The notes beneath the pieces are model-generated. The model was not told the DNA's origin, did no database searches, and worked only from the letters and a program-made list of their open reading frames with translations. DNA of 42,132 nt from Lentisphaeria bacterium (lineage in GTDB: Bacteria; Verrucomicrobiota; Lentisphaeria; Victivallales; Victivallaceae): NCBI GenBank assembly GCA_900768515.1, contig CAAGDG010000077.1:1-42132 (forward strand), read 5' to 3'. This document shows positions 24,520 to 33,493 of the stretch, in pieces. Position 1 is the first letter of the stretch, and each line of letters opens with the position of its first letter. Made by a program: the position numbers and the translations under genes.

Positions 24520-26394
24520 ATGTTGACGAAACTCTTTTCTCCTGCTCTGCTCGACACGGTCTTCGACCGCGCTGCCGACTCCCTGCCCTGCCCTCCCGCA
24601 GCCGACCGCGCCTTCTGGGAGAGTCTCGCAGAACGCCCTCCCCGGAACGCCTGGAAGGAGGAGCTGCTCCACCGTGCGGAAGCGGCGGTCGCCGCACCGG
24701 AAACGCTCTGGCCGCAACTCCGGGCCTTCCAGGCGTTCCGCTTCGTCCGTGACGGGAATCGGACCGACTATGAAACCATCTATTTCCAGCGCCGGTTTCA
24801 CTTTTCGCTCCTGGTGCTGGCAGAGTGTCTTGAATACCGCGGCCGTTTCCTGCCGGAGGTGGTCGAGGGACTCTGGGCGCTTCTGAGCGAACCCTTCTGG
24901 TATGTGCCGGCCCACGCCCATTACCGTTTGCCGGACCCGATGCCCCGTTACGACTCGCCGCAGATCGATCTCTTCGCGGCGGAAACCGCCATGCTGCTGG
25001 CCGATGCGGTCCGGCTGCTCGGCCCGGAGCTGGAAGCGGTCTCGCCCGAACTGCTCCGCTGGATCCGGGAGGAGGTCCGGCGCCGGGTCTTCGCGCCGCT
25101 GGAACGGGAGGGGGAAGACGCCCCCTGGTGGTTCGCCGGGCGCAACAACTGGACCCCGTGGTGTTCGGCCAACACACTCGGCGCACTGTTCACCTTCGAG
25201 GAGGACCGGCAGAAACAGCTCCGGATCGGCCGGAAACTGCTTGAGGCCAACGACCGCTTCCTCGCCACCTACGCCGAAGACGGCGGCTGTGACGAGGGGC
25301 CGGGCTACTATCAGGTGGCGGCGGTCCAGCTCATGCTGTTTCTGGAACCGCTCGACCGGCTCTCCGGCGGAGCGCTCCGGGAACTCTGGAACAGCACGAA
25401 ACTCCGCAACATGAGCGAATACATCGTCCGGGTTCACCTTGACGGGAAATGGTTCGCCAGCCCCTCCGATTCCAGTGCGATGTGCTCCGACTACTGCAAT
25501 GCCGGCCTGCTGAACCGGTTCGGCGCCCTGACCGGCAGCCCGCTGCTGCGGGAGTTTGCTGCGGCGGCGCTGCGCGGCTTTGTCCCCGGGGGAAAACCGC
25601 TCGAAGCAGCTGGAAACAACCACCGCCCGCTGCTGCACAACCTGCTCTGCAACCTGCTCTGGATGCCGGAGGCGGAGGGCGGAACCGCGATCCATCATCC
25701 GACGCTGACCCGGCTCGACAATCTCGAATTTTTCGTACTTCGCGCCGCAGGCTCGGTCGCCACGCTGAAGGGCGGACACAACGACGAAAGCCACAACCAT
25801 CTCGACGTAGGAGAATTCGAACTCTTCCGGAACGGGCAGCCGGTCATCGTCGACCCCGGCTGCCGGAACTACACGCGCCAGACCTTCACTCAGGAGCGCT
25901 ACCGCGACTGGTGCTGCGGCTTCGAAGGACACAATCCGCCGATCTTCGATGCGTACGGTGAAATCCCCGGCCGGGAGGCGACCGCGCACGGTTCCTCCGC
26001 GTCGGAATCACCGCTCCGGGCGGAAACCGAAATCGCCGGCGCCTATCCAGAGGCGGCCGGAGTCCGGAATCTCCGCCGCACGCTCACGCTCGCCCCGGAC
26101 GGCACCGCGACCATCGCCGACACCGCTGAACTCGCCGAGAAGCGCAGGCTCCGGCTGGCGCTCTACACGCCGGAAGAACCGATCCGGGAAGCGGAGGAAT
26201 TCCGGATCGGCAACATGCGCCTCTCCTTGCGGGGCATCCAGCAATGCGAGATCGAACGAATCGATCTCGACGACCCCAAACTGCGCCGCAACTGGGGAGA
26301 TCACCTCTGGAAACTGCGGCTCTCGGCCGAGCTCCCCGCGGGCCGTTCCGAATGGCGGCTGTGTTTCACTCCGGCAGATGCGGAAGGCCTCTGA
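24520..26394 (+). CDS. Heparinase II/III-like polysaccharide lyase family protein
   Basis: A 624-residue protein without a signal peptide. An N-terminal alpha-toroid contains the substrate-cleft motif GRNNWTPWCSANTLGAL and GGCDEGPGYYQVAA. The C-terminal beta-sandwich has LKGGHNDESHNHLDVGEFEL and VIVDPGCRNYTRQ, the heparinase II/III signature with the conserved histidines. Family members cleave uronate-containing glycans such as heparin, alginate or oligo-uronides. The apparent cytoplasmic location suggests action on imported oligosaccharides. It is the last gene before a strong terminator and starts 30 bases after the DUF2079 gene. Confidence 0.85.
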   Translation: MLTKLFSPALLDTVFDRAADSLPCPPAADRAFWESLAERPPRNAWKEELLHRAEAAVAAPETLWPQLRAFQAFRFVRDGNRTDYETIYFQRRFHFSLLVLAECLEYRGRFLPEVVEGLWALLSEPFWYVPAHAHYRLPDPMPRYDSPQIDLFAAETAMLLADAVRLLGPELEAVSPELLRWIREEVRRRVFAPLEREGEDAPWWFAGRNNWTPWCSANTLGALFTFEEDRQKQLRIGRKLLEANDRFLATYAEDGGCDEGPGYYQVAAVQLMLFLEPLDRLSGGALRELWNSTKLRNMSEYIVRVHLDGKWFASPSDSSAMCSDYCNAGLLNRFGALTGSPLLREFAAAALRGFVPGGKPLEAAGNNHRPLLHNLLCNLLWMPEAEGGTAIHHPTLTRLDNLEFFVLRAAGSVATLKGGHNDESHNHLDVGEFELFRNGQPVIVDPGCRNYTRQTFTQERYRDWCCGFEGHNPPIFDAYGEIPGREATAHGSSASESPLRAETEIAGAYPEAAGVRNLRRTLTLAPDGTATIADTAELAEKRRLRLALYTPEEPIREAEEFRIGNMRLSLRGIQQCEIERIDLDDPKLRRNWGDHLWKLRLSAELPAGRSEWRLCFTPADAEGL

Positions 26395-26417
26395 GCTTCT
26401 CCCGGTTTCGCCTCCCC

Positions 26418-26459
26418 GCCGCCGGCGTTCTTTCCCGGAACGCCGGCGGCGTTTTTTTT
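26418..26459 (+). terminator. Strong terminator after the heparinase-like gene
   Basis: A 13-base arm GCCGCCGGCGTTC (26418-26430) pairs perfectly with 26438-26450, followed by G and eight Ts. It separates the upstream operon from the glycerol-phosphate operon. Confidence 0.95.
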
Positions 26460-26505
26460 CACCCCCTCATCCGCCCGTTGCCTCAAAGAATTTTGAGAAA
26501 GCCGC

Positions 26506-26534
26506 TTGCAATTCATTCCAATAAAGTTTATATT
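26506..26534 (+). promoter_or_regulatory. Sigma-70 promoter of the glycerol-phosphate operon
   Basis: TTGCAA (26506-26511), 17-base spacer, TATATT (26529-26534). The predicted start lies near 26541, inside a direct repeat, leaving a leader of about 97 bases to the HAD gene. Confidence 0.75.
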
Positions 26535-26535
26535 T

Positions 26536-26557
26536 AGTAAACAAATAAGTAAACAAA
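26536..26557 (+). repeat. Two AGTAAACAAA direct repeats at the transcription start
   Basis: AGTAAACAAA at 26536-26545 and 26548-26557, a 12-base period (about one helical turn), directly downstream of the -10. The position fits a repressor site, perhaps for the XRE-cupin regulator encoded last in the operon; that link is inference. Confidence 0.5.
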
Positions 26558-26637
26558 CAAAAAAATCCGGGAGCAACGGCGCAGACCGTCCTCCCGGACG
26601 AATCGCACAGCCAGCAAAAACGATAGGGGAAAACCAG

Positions 26638-27456
26638 ATGAAACGCCGTCTCAGCGACATCCGGCAGGTGTTCCTCGACATGGACGGGACCATCTACCGC
26701 GGGTCGACGCTTTTTCCGACAACACTGCCGTTCCTCCGTTACCTGAAAGAGCGCGGCGTCGGATATGCGTTTCTCTCGAACAATTCGAGCTTCAGCACTG
26801 CGGAATATGTGGAAAAACTCCGCCGGATGGGGATCGAAACCGGACCGGAGAACTTCTACACTTCGACCGGCTACACCATCGACCACCTGAAAAAGTTCCA
26901 CCCGGAGATCCGCCGGCTCTTCCTGCTCGGGATGGCCTGCATCGCACCGGAATTTGAAGCGGCGGGATTCGAACTTGACGACCGCGATCCGCAGGCGGTG
27001 GTCGTCGCCTTCGACCGCACGCTGACCTATGAAAAACTCTGCCGCGCCGCCTGGTTTCTGCGGTGCGGGGTTCCGGGTTTCGCGACCCATCCGGACGTCT
27101 TCTGTCCGACCGACCAACCGACCTGGCTGGTCGACTGCGGCGCCATCACCCGCTGTCTCGAAGTTTCGACCGGCGTCCGGATCAAAGTTCTGGGGAAACC
27201 CGACCCCGGCCTGCTCCTGCTGGCGGCGGAACGGCGCGGAATTCCGATCGAAAACACGCTGATGGTCGGGGACCGGCTCGCCACCGACATCGCGCTCGGC
27301 GTCAACGCCGGAGCGATGACCTGCCGGATCGAGACCCCCGGGGCCGACCTGGTCGAACCGGAGGGAATCCGGCCGGATCTCGCGGTCCGCGACCTCGGAG
27401 AACTCGGCGAACTCTGGAAAAGAACGCAAACAGGAGGAACACTCGATGGAATATGA
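26638..27456 (+). CDS. HAD-IIA phosphatase (NagD/AraL-like)
   Basis: A 272-residue protein. HAD motif I is FLDMDGTIYRG, motif II FLSNNSS, motif III LGKPDPG and motif IV MVGDRLATDIALGVNAGA, with a C2-type cap between, the layout of NagD, AraL and phosphoglycolate/glycerol-phosphate phosphatases. The ATG at 26638 has GGGGA about 8 bases upstream. Its last 11 bases overlap the next gene. In Bacillus subtilis the NagD-like araL neighbours araM (G1P dehydrogenase), the same pairing as in this operon, so dephosphorylation of a glycerol phosphate or other small sugar phosphate is plausible. Confidence 0.9.
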   Translation: MKRRLSDIRQVFLDMDGTIYRGSTLFPTTLPFLRYLKERGVGYAFLSNNSSFSTAEYVEKLRRMGIETGPENFYTSTGYTIDHLKKFHPEIRRLFLLGMACIAPEFEAAGFELDDRDPQAVVVAFDRTLTYEKLCRAAWFLRCGVPGFATHPDVFCPTDQPTWLVDCGAITRCLEVSTGVRIKVLGKPDPGLLLLAAERRGIPIENTLMVGDRLATDIALGVNAGAMTCRIETPGADLVEPEGIRPDLAVRDLGELGELWKRTQTGGTLDGI

Positions 27457-28915
27457 TGTCGCAATCATCGGTGCCGGCGTCTCCGGCGCCTCAACCGCGT
27501 GGCAGCTCTCGCGTTACAACGTCAAAGTGGCGCTGCTCGAACGGTGGACGGACGTCGGGTTCGGCGTCTCCAAGGCAAACTCGGGGATCATCCACGGCGG
27601 ATTCCACCACCCGGTCGCAAGTTTGAAGGCGAAACTCGAAATTCTGGGAAACCTCGAATTTGAGAAACTGCAGTACGAACTGGGGTTTCCCTTCGAACGC
27701 AACGGGATCGTGGTGGTCGCCTTCGACGAGGAGGAGATGGCCACCGTGCGGCGGCTTTACGCGCAGGGGGTCGCAAACGGAGTCCGCAATCTCGAAATGT
27801 GCGGCCGCGACCGGCTGCTCGAACTCGAACCCAAACTCAACTCCGAGGTGGTCGGCGGCTTCTTCTGCCCCAACGGCGGCACCATCGAACCGTACCGCTA
27901 CGTCTTCAGCCTGGTCGAGGGCGCGCGCCGCAACGGAGTCGAACTCTTCACCGACTTCGAGGTGGTCGCCGCACAGGATTCCGGAACGGACTGGACCATC
28001 ACCGCCGCCGACGGCCGGACCATCCGCGCCCGGTACGCGGTCAACGCGGCCGGACTCTTCGCGGACCGGGTCTCGGCCTTCTTCGGCGGGGAATCGTTCA
28101 CCATCCATCCGCGCAAAGGCGAAGAGTACCTGCTCGACCGGAACAGCCAGGCCCGCCCCCGCCGGGTGATCTTCCCGGTGCCGACCCGCCACTCCAAGGG
28201 AGTGCTGGTGATTCCAACCGCGGAAGGAACCACCATGATCGGACCGACCGCCGACCCGACCGACGACAAGCTCGACACCGCCACCAGCGCCGACAACATG
28301 CAGCGGATTCTCTCGCTGGTGCGCCACATGGTCAACGGGATTACGCCGCGCGACCTGATCACCTCCTTCGCCGGGCTCCGTCCGGTGCTGGATTCCGAGG
28401 ACTTCTACATCGCGCCGTCGGAGAAAGCCCCCCGCTTCATCCAGGTCGCCGGAATCCAGTCGCCGGGATTGACCGCCTCCCCCGCGATCGGCGTCTACGT
28501 CAAGGATCTGCTCAAGCAGAGCGGACTCGAACTGGTCGAGAAGAAACAGATCCAGTACGAACTCGCCCCCCGTCACGAGGTGCGGCACGAAACAGTGGAA
28601 ACGCTCGACCGGCTCCACGAACTCGATCCGGCCTGGACCCACCTGGTCTGCCGCTGCGAAAAGGTCTCCGAAGCCGAAATCGTCGAGGCGATCCGCAAAG
28701 GACACACCACTCTCGACGGCATCAAATTCTACACCCGCGCCGGAATGGGACGCTGCCAGGGCGGCTTCTGTTCCGCGAAAATCATGAAGATCATCAGCCG
28801 GGAAACCGGCATCCCGATGGAACAACTAACCAAGAAAGGCGGCAACAGCCGGCTGCTCGGCGGACGCCTCGGAGAACTCCCGGTCCAATCGATGAAGGAG
28901 GAAACCACCCGATGA
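27446..28915 (+). CDS. GlpA-like FAD-dependent glycerol-3-phosphate dehydrogenase subunit with BFD-type Fe-S domain
   Basis: A 489-residue protein. The N-terminal FAD-binding motif is DVAIIGAGVSGASTAWQLS (DAO fold), then SKANSGIIHGGFHHP and the ITSFAGLRPV region seen in GlpA and L-2-hydroxyglutarate oxidases. The C-terminal BFD-like domain has LVCRCEKVSEAEIVEAI and GMGRCQGGFC, whose four cysteines would hold a [2Fe-2S] cluster. With the next two genes it matches the three-part anaerobic G3P oxidoreductase of firmicutes and thermotogae, oxidising sn-glycerol 3-phosphate to DHAP. AGGAGG lies 7 bases before the ATG. The adjoining genes support glycerol-phosphate as substrate over hydroxyglutarate. 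Confidence 0.85.
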   Translation: MEYDVAIIGAGVSGASTAWQLSRYNVKVALLERWTDVGFGVSKANSGIIHGGFHHPVASLKAKLEILGNLEFEKLQYELGFPFERNGIVVVAFDEEEMATVRRLYAQGVANGVRNLEMCGRDRLLELEPKLNSEVVGGFFCPNGGTIEPYRYVFSLVEGARRNGVELFTDFEVVAAQDSGTDWTITAADGRTIRARYAVNAAGLFADRVSAFFGGESFTIHPRKGEEYLLDRNSQARPRRVIFPVPTRHSKGVLVIPTAEGTTMIGPTADPTDDKLDTATSADNMQRILSLVRHMVNGITPRDLITSFAGLRPVLDSEDFYIAPSEKAPRFIQVAGIQSPGLTASPAIGVYVKDLLKQSGLELVEKKQIQYELAPRHEVRHETVETLDRLHELDPAWTHLVCRCEKVSEAEIVEAIRKGHTTLDGIKFYTRAGMGRCQGGFCSAKIMKIISRETGIPMEQLTKKGGNSRLLGGRLGELPVQSMKEETTR

Positions 28916-30180
28916 TTCAGGAAAAAACATGCGACGTCGCCGTGATCGGCGCCGGCGCGGCGGGACTCGCCGCCGCCGCCGAATGCGCGAACGCCGGACT
29001 CGCGGCGCTCGCAATCGACCGCGAGGACGCCCCGGGCGGCATCCTGCGCCAGTGCATTCACAACGGATTCGGACTGCGCTACTTCAAAGAGGAGCTGACC
29101 GGTCCGGAGTATGCGCAGCGGGTCGCCCGGAAGGCGGAGGCGGCCGGCGTGGAGTTCGCGCTCGGCCACACCGTCACCGGAGTCGAACGCAAGCCGGAGG
29201 GCGGATTCACACTGACCTGCCTCTCCGCCGCCGACGGCGTCACCCGCGTCGGCGCCCGCGCGATCATGCTGGCCATGGGCTGCCGCGAGCGCAACCGCGG
29301 CAACCTCGCCATCCCCGGCACCCGGCCGGCTGGAATCTTCACCGCGGGTTCGGCTCAGAAACTGCTCAACATGGAGGGAATGCTTCCCGGCCGGTCCGCG
29401 GTGATCGTCGGTTCCGGCGACATCGGCCTGATCATGGCTCGGCGGCTCCGCTGGAGCGGCGTCGAAGTCAAGGCGGTGGTCGAAATCATGCCGACCCCCT
29501 CCGGACTGCCCCGCAACATCGCACAGTGCCTTGAGGATTTCGGCATTCCGCTCTACCTGGAACATTCGGTGGTCGAAATCCGCGGCCGCGAACGGGTGGA
29601 GTCGATCGACGTCGCCCCCCTGGAGGAGGGTGTGCCGAACCTCGACCGGAAGTTTACGATCGTCTGTGACACGCTGCTCTTTTCGGTCGGACTCCTGCCG
29701 GAAAACGAACTGGTGACTCCGCTCGGAGTCGCAATCAATCCGGCCACCGGGGGCGCCATCGTCGACGCCGGGTATCAGACCAGCGTTCCCGGAATCTTCG
29801 CGGGGGGGAATGTGCTGCACGTGCACGACCTGGTCGATTTCGTCTCGCTGGAGGCGGAACTGGCGGCACGGTCGATCGTCCGCTACCTTGCGGGGAATCG
29901 CTGCGCGGAACGCTGTCCGGTGGTTGCCGACGCCAATCTCAAGTATGCGATCCCCAACTACTTCACGCCGGGAGAGGACACCCGTTTCTCCTTCCGTCCG
30001 CTGCTGATCCGCGACCGGGCGGAGCTGGAGGCGGAACTCGACGGGGACGTGATCTGGAAACGGATCTACCCCTCGGTCCGCCCTGCTGAAATGATCGTCG
30101 CCGACATTCCCGGAAAACTCTTGAACGCGCCCGGAACCCTGCGGTTCCGGCTGCGCACGGAGGAGAAAGAATCATGCTGA
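28912..30180 (+). CDS. GlpB-like FAD/NAD-binding oxidoreductase
   Basis: A 422-residue protein. AVIGAGAAGLAAAAECA binds FAD; RQCIHNGFGLRYFKEELTGPEYA is typical of the NAD(P)/FAD subunit accompanying GlpA-like proteins and DUF1667; SAVIVGSGDIGLIMARRL is the second dinucleotide fold. It probably passes electrons between the GlpA-like subunit and NAD(P) or another carrier. The ATG overlaps the previous stop (ATGA), and its end overlaps the DUF1667 gene by 7 bases, so stoichiometric production is likely. Confidence 0.86.
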   Translation: MIQEKTCDVAVIGAGAAGLAAAAECANAGLAALAIDREDAPGGILRQCIHNGFGLRYFKEELTGPEYAQRVARKAEAAGVEFALGHTVTGVERKPEGGFTLTCLSAADGVTRVGARAIMLAMGCRERNRGNLAIPGTRPAGIFTAGSAQKLLNMEGMLPGRSAVIVGSGDIGLIMARRLRWSGVEVKAVVEIMPTPSGLPRNIAQCLEDFGIPLYLEHSVVEIRGRERVESIDVAPLEEGVPNLDRKFTIVCDTLLFSVGLLPENELVTPLGVAINPATGGAIVDAGYQTSVPGIFAGGNVLHVHDLVDFVSLEAELAARSIVRYLAGNRCAERCPVVADANLKYAIPNYFTPGEDTRFSFRPLLIRDRAELEAELDGDVIWKRIYPSVRPAEMIVADIPGKLLNAPGTLRFRLRTEEKESC

Positions 30181-30539
30181 AAAAACAGTTTCTCTGCATC
30201 TGCTGCCCGACCGGCTGCCGGCTTTCCGCCGAACGGGAGAGCGAATCCGCCCCGTGGCGTGTCACCGGCAATCGCTGTCCGCGCGGCGCCGCCTACGCCG
30301 AAGATGGGCTTGCCGACCCGCGCCGGGTGGTCACCGCCCCCGTCGCCTCGGATTCGGCGGCGATGCCGCGCATCCCGGTCCGGACCGACCGGGGGCTGCC
30401 GCGCCGGTATATTGACGCATTGCTCAACCGTCTTTACCGCCTCAAGGTGGCTCCCCCGGTAAAATGCGGAACAATTCTGATCGAAAATGTGGAAAATACC
30501 GGAGTCAATGTTATATTCTCCTGTGACTGCGACCGGTAA
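30174..30539 (+). CDS. DUF1667 cysteine-rich protein, third subunit of the Glp-like oxidoreductase
   Basis: A 121-residue protein. Cysteines occur as CICCPTGC near the N-terminus and in GNRCPRGAAYAEDGLADPRRVVT, the DUF1667 pattern, suggesting Fe-S or metal binding. DUF1667 genes regularly follow GlpA/GlpB-like pairs. The C-terminus ends with an unusual CDCDR. It overlaps the GlpB-like gene by 7 bases. Confidence 0.85.
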   Translation: MLKKQFLCICCPTGCRLSAERESESAPWRVTGNRCPRGAAYAEDGLADPRRVVTAPVASDSAAMPRIPVRTDRGLPRRYIDALLNRLYRLKVAPPVKCGTILIENVENTGVNVIFSCDCDR

Positions 30540-30554
30540 AGAGGTTCGGAAAAG

Positions 30555-31415
30555 ATGAAACTTTCAAAAATGCGCATTGCTGTCGGACTGCCGAAGCCGC
30601 TCCGGCTGCTGCACATCTCCGACACCCACCTCTGTTACGCCGACGAACGCGACGATGTGCGCAAACGGGAGCTTGCCGCACAGCGCCGTCCCTGTTTCGA
30701 AGGACCGGAAGAGGGGCGCTGCCTGCGGAATCTCGACGAGGCGATCCGCTACGCCGGAGAAAACTGCGATCTTCTGCTTCACACCGGCGACCTGATCGAT
30801 TTCGTCTCCTGCCGGAACCTCGAACTCGCCCGCGAAAAACTGGCGTTGGTCCCCAATTTCGTGGCCGCCGGCAACCATGAGTTCAGCCAGTACGTCGGTG
30901 AAACCTTCGAAGACGCCGCCTACAAAATGCGGAGCATGCCGCAGGTTCAACCGGCATTCGGCAACGATCTGCATTTCGCAGTCCGGCGGCTGGGAGGGGT
31001 CCGGCTGATCGCGGTGGACAACTCCTACTACCACTTCGACGCCGGTCAGCTCGAACGGCTCAAGGCGGAGGTCGCCGGCGGCGAACCGATCCTGCTTCTG
31101 CTGCACGTCCCGCTCCACACGCCGGAACTTCACCGGAAGTCGGTGGAATTCCATCCGGACCGGTGCGCCTATCTGGCGGGGACTCCCGAAGAGGCGCTTG
31201 CCACCTATTCGCCGGAACGGCAGCGGCAGCAGCGTCCGACGCCGGAGACGACTGAATTCATCGAATACGTCCGGAACTGTCCGGCGGTCCGTGCAATCCT
31301 GGCCGGACACATCCATTTCACGGAGAACGACGCAGGCGCCTTCTCCCCCTACGCCATGCAGTATGTGGCGGGCGGCGGCTATTACAACTGCGCCGAGGAA
31401 TTTGAATTGATTTAA
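30555..31415 (+). CDS. Calcineurin-like metallophosphoesterase
   Basis: A 286-residue protein with the full metal-binding set: ISDTHL (D-x-H), HTGDLIDF (GD), AAGNHEF (GNHE), a His in LLLHVPLHTPE and AGHIHF (GHxH). No signal peptide, so cytoplasmic. This superfamily includes phosphodiesterases such as GpdQ. Lying 15 bases after the DUF1667 gene and 29 before a GDPD gene, it may hydrolyse a glycerophosphodiester or related ester; substrate unproven. Confidence 0.85.
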   Translation: MKLSKMRIAVGLPKPLRLLHISDTHLCYADERDDVRKRELAAQRRPCFEGPEEGRCLRNLDEAIRYAGENCDLLLHTGDLIDFVSCRNLELAREKLALVPNFVAAGNHEFSQYVGETFEDAAYKMRSMPQVQPAFGNDLHFAVRRLGGVRLIAVDNSYYHFDAGQLERLKAEVAGGEPILLLLHVPLHTPELHRKSVEFHPDRCAYLAGTPEEALATYSPERQRQQRPTPETTEFIEYVRNCPAVRAILAGHIHFTENDAGAFSPYAMQYVAGGGYYNCAEEFELI

Positions 31416-31444
31416 CCCCCTGTTGAAATTCGAGGAAAAATATC

Positions 31445-32197
31445 ATGTCCGTCAAATTTGTGGCCCATCGCGGCGAATCGGAAGCCGCGCCCGAAAACAC
31501 CATTGAATCCTTCACCCTCGCCTGGGCGCGCGGCGCCCGCGCCATCGAAGGGGATTTCCACCTGACCAGCGACGGCGAGGTGGTCTGCATGCACGACTCC
31601 AACGCCGGACGCACCTGCGGAGTCAACCGCGAACTGGCCGAGATGACTCTCCGGGAAATCAAAGCGCTCGACGCCGGCGCATGGAAAGGAGCGCAGTGGC
31701 GTTTCACCCGGGTGCCGACTCTCGCCGAGGTGCTTGCGACCATGCCGGATTACGGCGAGATCTTCATCGAGCTCAAGAGCGTCGGCGCGATCGTCGATCC
31801 GCTGAAAGCGATCTTCGCCGCCAGCGGCCGACGACCGGAGCAGCTGACCTTCATCGCATTCGATGAAACGACCATTTCGACAGTTAAAAAACTCTTCCCC
31901 GCCCATCGCGCCTACTGGCTGACCTGCAACTGGGTCGGCACCTGGAAGGAGCACTGCGGATTTCAGTACACCCCGGACGAACTGGTCGCCCGGCTCCGCA
32001 AACTCGGCGTGGACGGCATCGACCTGTTCGAAGGACAGACGACCCCGGAATACATCGACGCGCTGCACGCGGCCGGGCTCTCCTTCAATGTCTGGACGGT
32101 CGATTGCCCCGAACGCGCCCGCACCCTGATCGAATGGGGCGTCGATTCGATCACCAGCAATCGCTCCTACGCCATCCAGCAGGAAGTCAAGAGGTGA
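31445..32197 (+). CDS. Glycerophosphodiester phosphodiesterase
   Basis: A 250-residue single-domain GDPD. The catalytic motifs are VAHRGESEAAPENTIESF (His, Arg, Glu), EGDFHLTSDGEVVCMHD (Glu, Asp and the second His) and EIFIELKS. It hydrolyses deacylated phospholipid head-group diesters to an alcohol and glycerol phosphate. No signal peptide, so it acts on intracellular or imported diesters. The G1P dehydrogenase begins 5 bases downstream. Confidence 0.93.
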   Translation: MSVKFVAHRGESEAAPENTIESFTLAWARGARAIEGDFHLTSDGEVVCMHDSNAGRTCGVNRELAEMTLREIKALDAGAWKGAQWRFTRVPTLAEVLATMPDYGEIFIELKSVGAIVDPLKAIFAASGRRPEQLTFIAFDETTISTVKKLFPAHRAYWLTCNWVGTWKEHCGFQYTPDELVARLRKLGVDGIDLFEGQTTPEYIDALHAAGLSFNVWTVDCPERARTLIEWGVDSITSNRSYAIQQEVKR

Positions 32198-32202
32198 ATT
32201 CT

Positions 32203-33474
32203 ATGAATAGAATCCCCATCCCGGCCGGCATGGAAACGGAATGTTTTATTCTGGATTCCAACGCGTTGCAGGATGTCCCGAAAGTGCTTTCCGAAATTTT
32301 TCCAGGCCGCCGGCCCTGGATCGTCGCCGACGGCAACACCTGGAAAGCCGCCGGAGAGCGCGTGCAGAACCTCCTGCTGGAGGGCGGACTCAATCCCCAT
32401 GAACCATACCTCTTCCCGGCGGAACCGCTCCTCCATCCGGAGAATTGCTACATCGAAACCCTGGTGAATGCGCGCCCGGCCGGAGCGGTTCCGGTCGCGG
32501 TCGGCGGCGGCACCATCAACGATCTGGTCAAGCGCAGTTCCGAAGTGGCGGGCACCCGTTATCTGTGCATTCCGACCGCGCCGTCGGTCGACGGCTACAC
32601 TTCGTTCGGAGCGGCGATGCTGGTGGACGGCCTCAAAAAGACCCTCCCCTGCGCCGCACCGCTCGCACTGGTCGCCGACACCGATGTGCTGCGCAGCGCG
32701 CCGCCCGCGATGGCGGCGGCCGGATACGCGGACCTCTTCGCCAAGATCCCGGCCGGCGCGGACTGGATTATCGCCGACGCCTTCGGATTTCATCCGATCC
32801 GGGAGGATGTCTGGGCGCTGGTGCAGAAACCGTTGCGCAACTGGCTCTCCGATCCGGCCGACCTCCACGCGCTTCTGGCCGGACTCGCCGCCACCGGGTA
32901 TGCGATGCAGCTCTGCCGCGACTCCCGGCCCGCATCCGGTGCCGAACACCTGATCAGCCACGTCTGGGAGATGGAAGGGGTCGACGCCTCGCACGGATTC
33001 AAGGTCGCTGTCGGAACGCTGGCGTCCACGGCGCTGATGCAGGAGTATTTCCGGCTCTCTCCGGCGGAACTCGAAGCGATGGCCGTTCCGCCCCGCACCC
33101 GTCCGGAACGGGAACAGGAGATCGACGACCTGCTCAGACCCGGGGTCTACGGAACCGAAGCGCGGGAGATCGCCCTTTCCAAGTTCCGGGAACCGGCCGA
33201 ATGTTTCGCCTTCCGGCGCGAGGCGACGGCCAAACACGCAGCGCTGGGGCGCCGGGTGGAAGAGCAGCTGATTCCCTTCGGGGAAGTCCGGGAGATGTTC
33301 CGCCGCGCCGGATGCCCGGTCCACTACCGCGAAATCGGCGTGGAGCTGGAACAATTCCTGCACGCAATCCGCACGGCCCAGCTGATCCGGACCCGCTACA
33401 CGGTTCTCGATCTGCTCTACGAAACCGGCGTCTTCGAGGCGCTGCTCCCGAAAATCATCCCCTATTTCAACTGA
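32203..33474 (+). CDS. egsA: sn-glycerol-1-phosphate dehydrogenase (AraM/EgsA family)
   Basis: A 423-residue iron-type-ADH-fold protein. NAD-binding VAVGGGTINDLVK, then PTAPSVDGYTSFGAAM. Likely metal ligands are the Asp of AAAGYADLFAK, a His in ASGAEHLISHVWEME and the His of VDASHGFKVAVGT. Family members interconvert DHAP and sn-glycerol 1-phosphate, the glycerol enantiomer of archaeal lipids; a few bacteria use it for heptaprenylglyceryl phosphate. GAGGTG precedes the ATG. Its presence in an operon with G3P-oxidising subunits and a GDPD is unusual. NAD versus NADP use and direction cannot be read. Confidence 0.9.
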   Translation: MNRIPIPAGMETECFILDSNALQDVPKVLSEIFPGRRPWIVADGNTWKAAGERVQNLLLEGGLNPHEPYLFPAEPLLHPENCYIETLVNARPAGAVPVAVGGGTINDLVKRSSEVAGTRYLCIPTAPSVDGYTSFGAAMLVDGLKKTLPCAAPLALVADTDVLRSAPPAMAAAGYADLFAKIPAGADWIIADAFGFHPIREDVWALVQKPLRNWLSDPADLHALLAGLAATGYAMQLCRDSRPASGAEHLISHVWEMEGVDASHGFKVAVGTLASTALMQEYFRLSPAELEAMAVPPRTRPEREQEIDDLLRPGVYGTEAREIALSKFREPAECFAFRREATAKHAALGRRVEEQLIPFGEVREMFRRAGCPVHYREIGVELEQFLHAIRTAQLIRTRYTVLDLLYETGVFEALLPKIIPYFN

Positions 33475-33493
33475 GAACCCCGGAGAGAACTTC

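Noticed and set aside
24049..25989. A 646-residue minus-strand open frame opposite the DUF2079 and heparinase-like genes
   Set aside because: An antisense shadow spanning two well-supported genes, without motifs.
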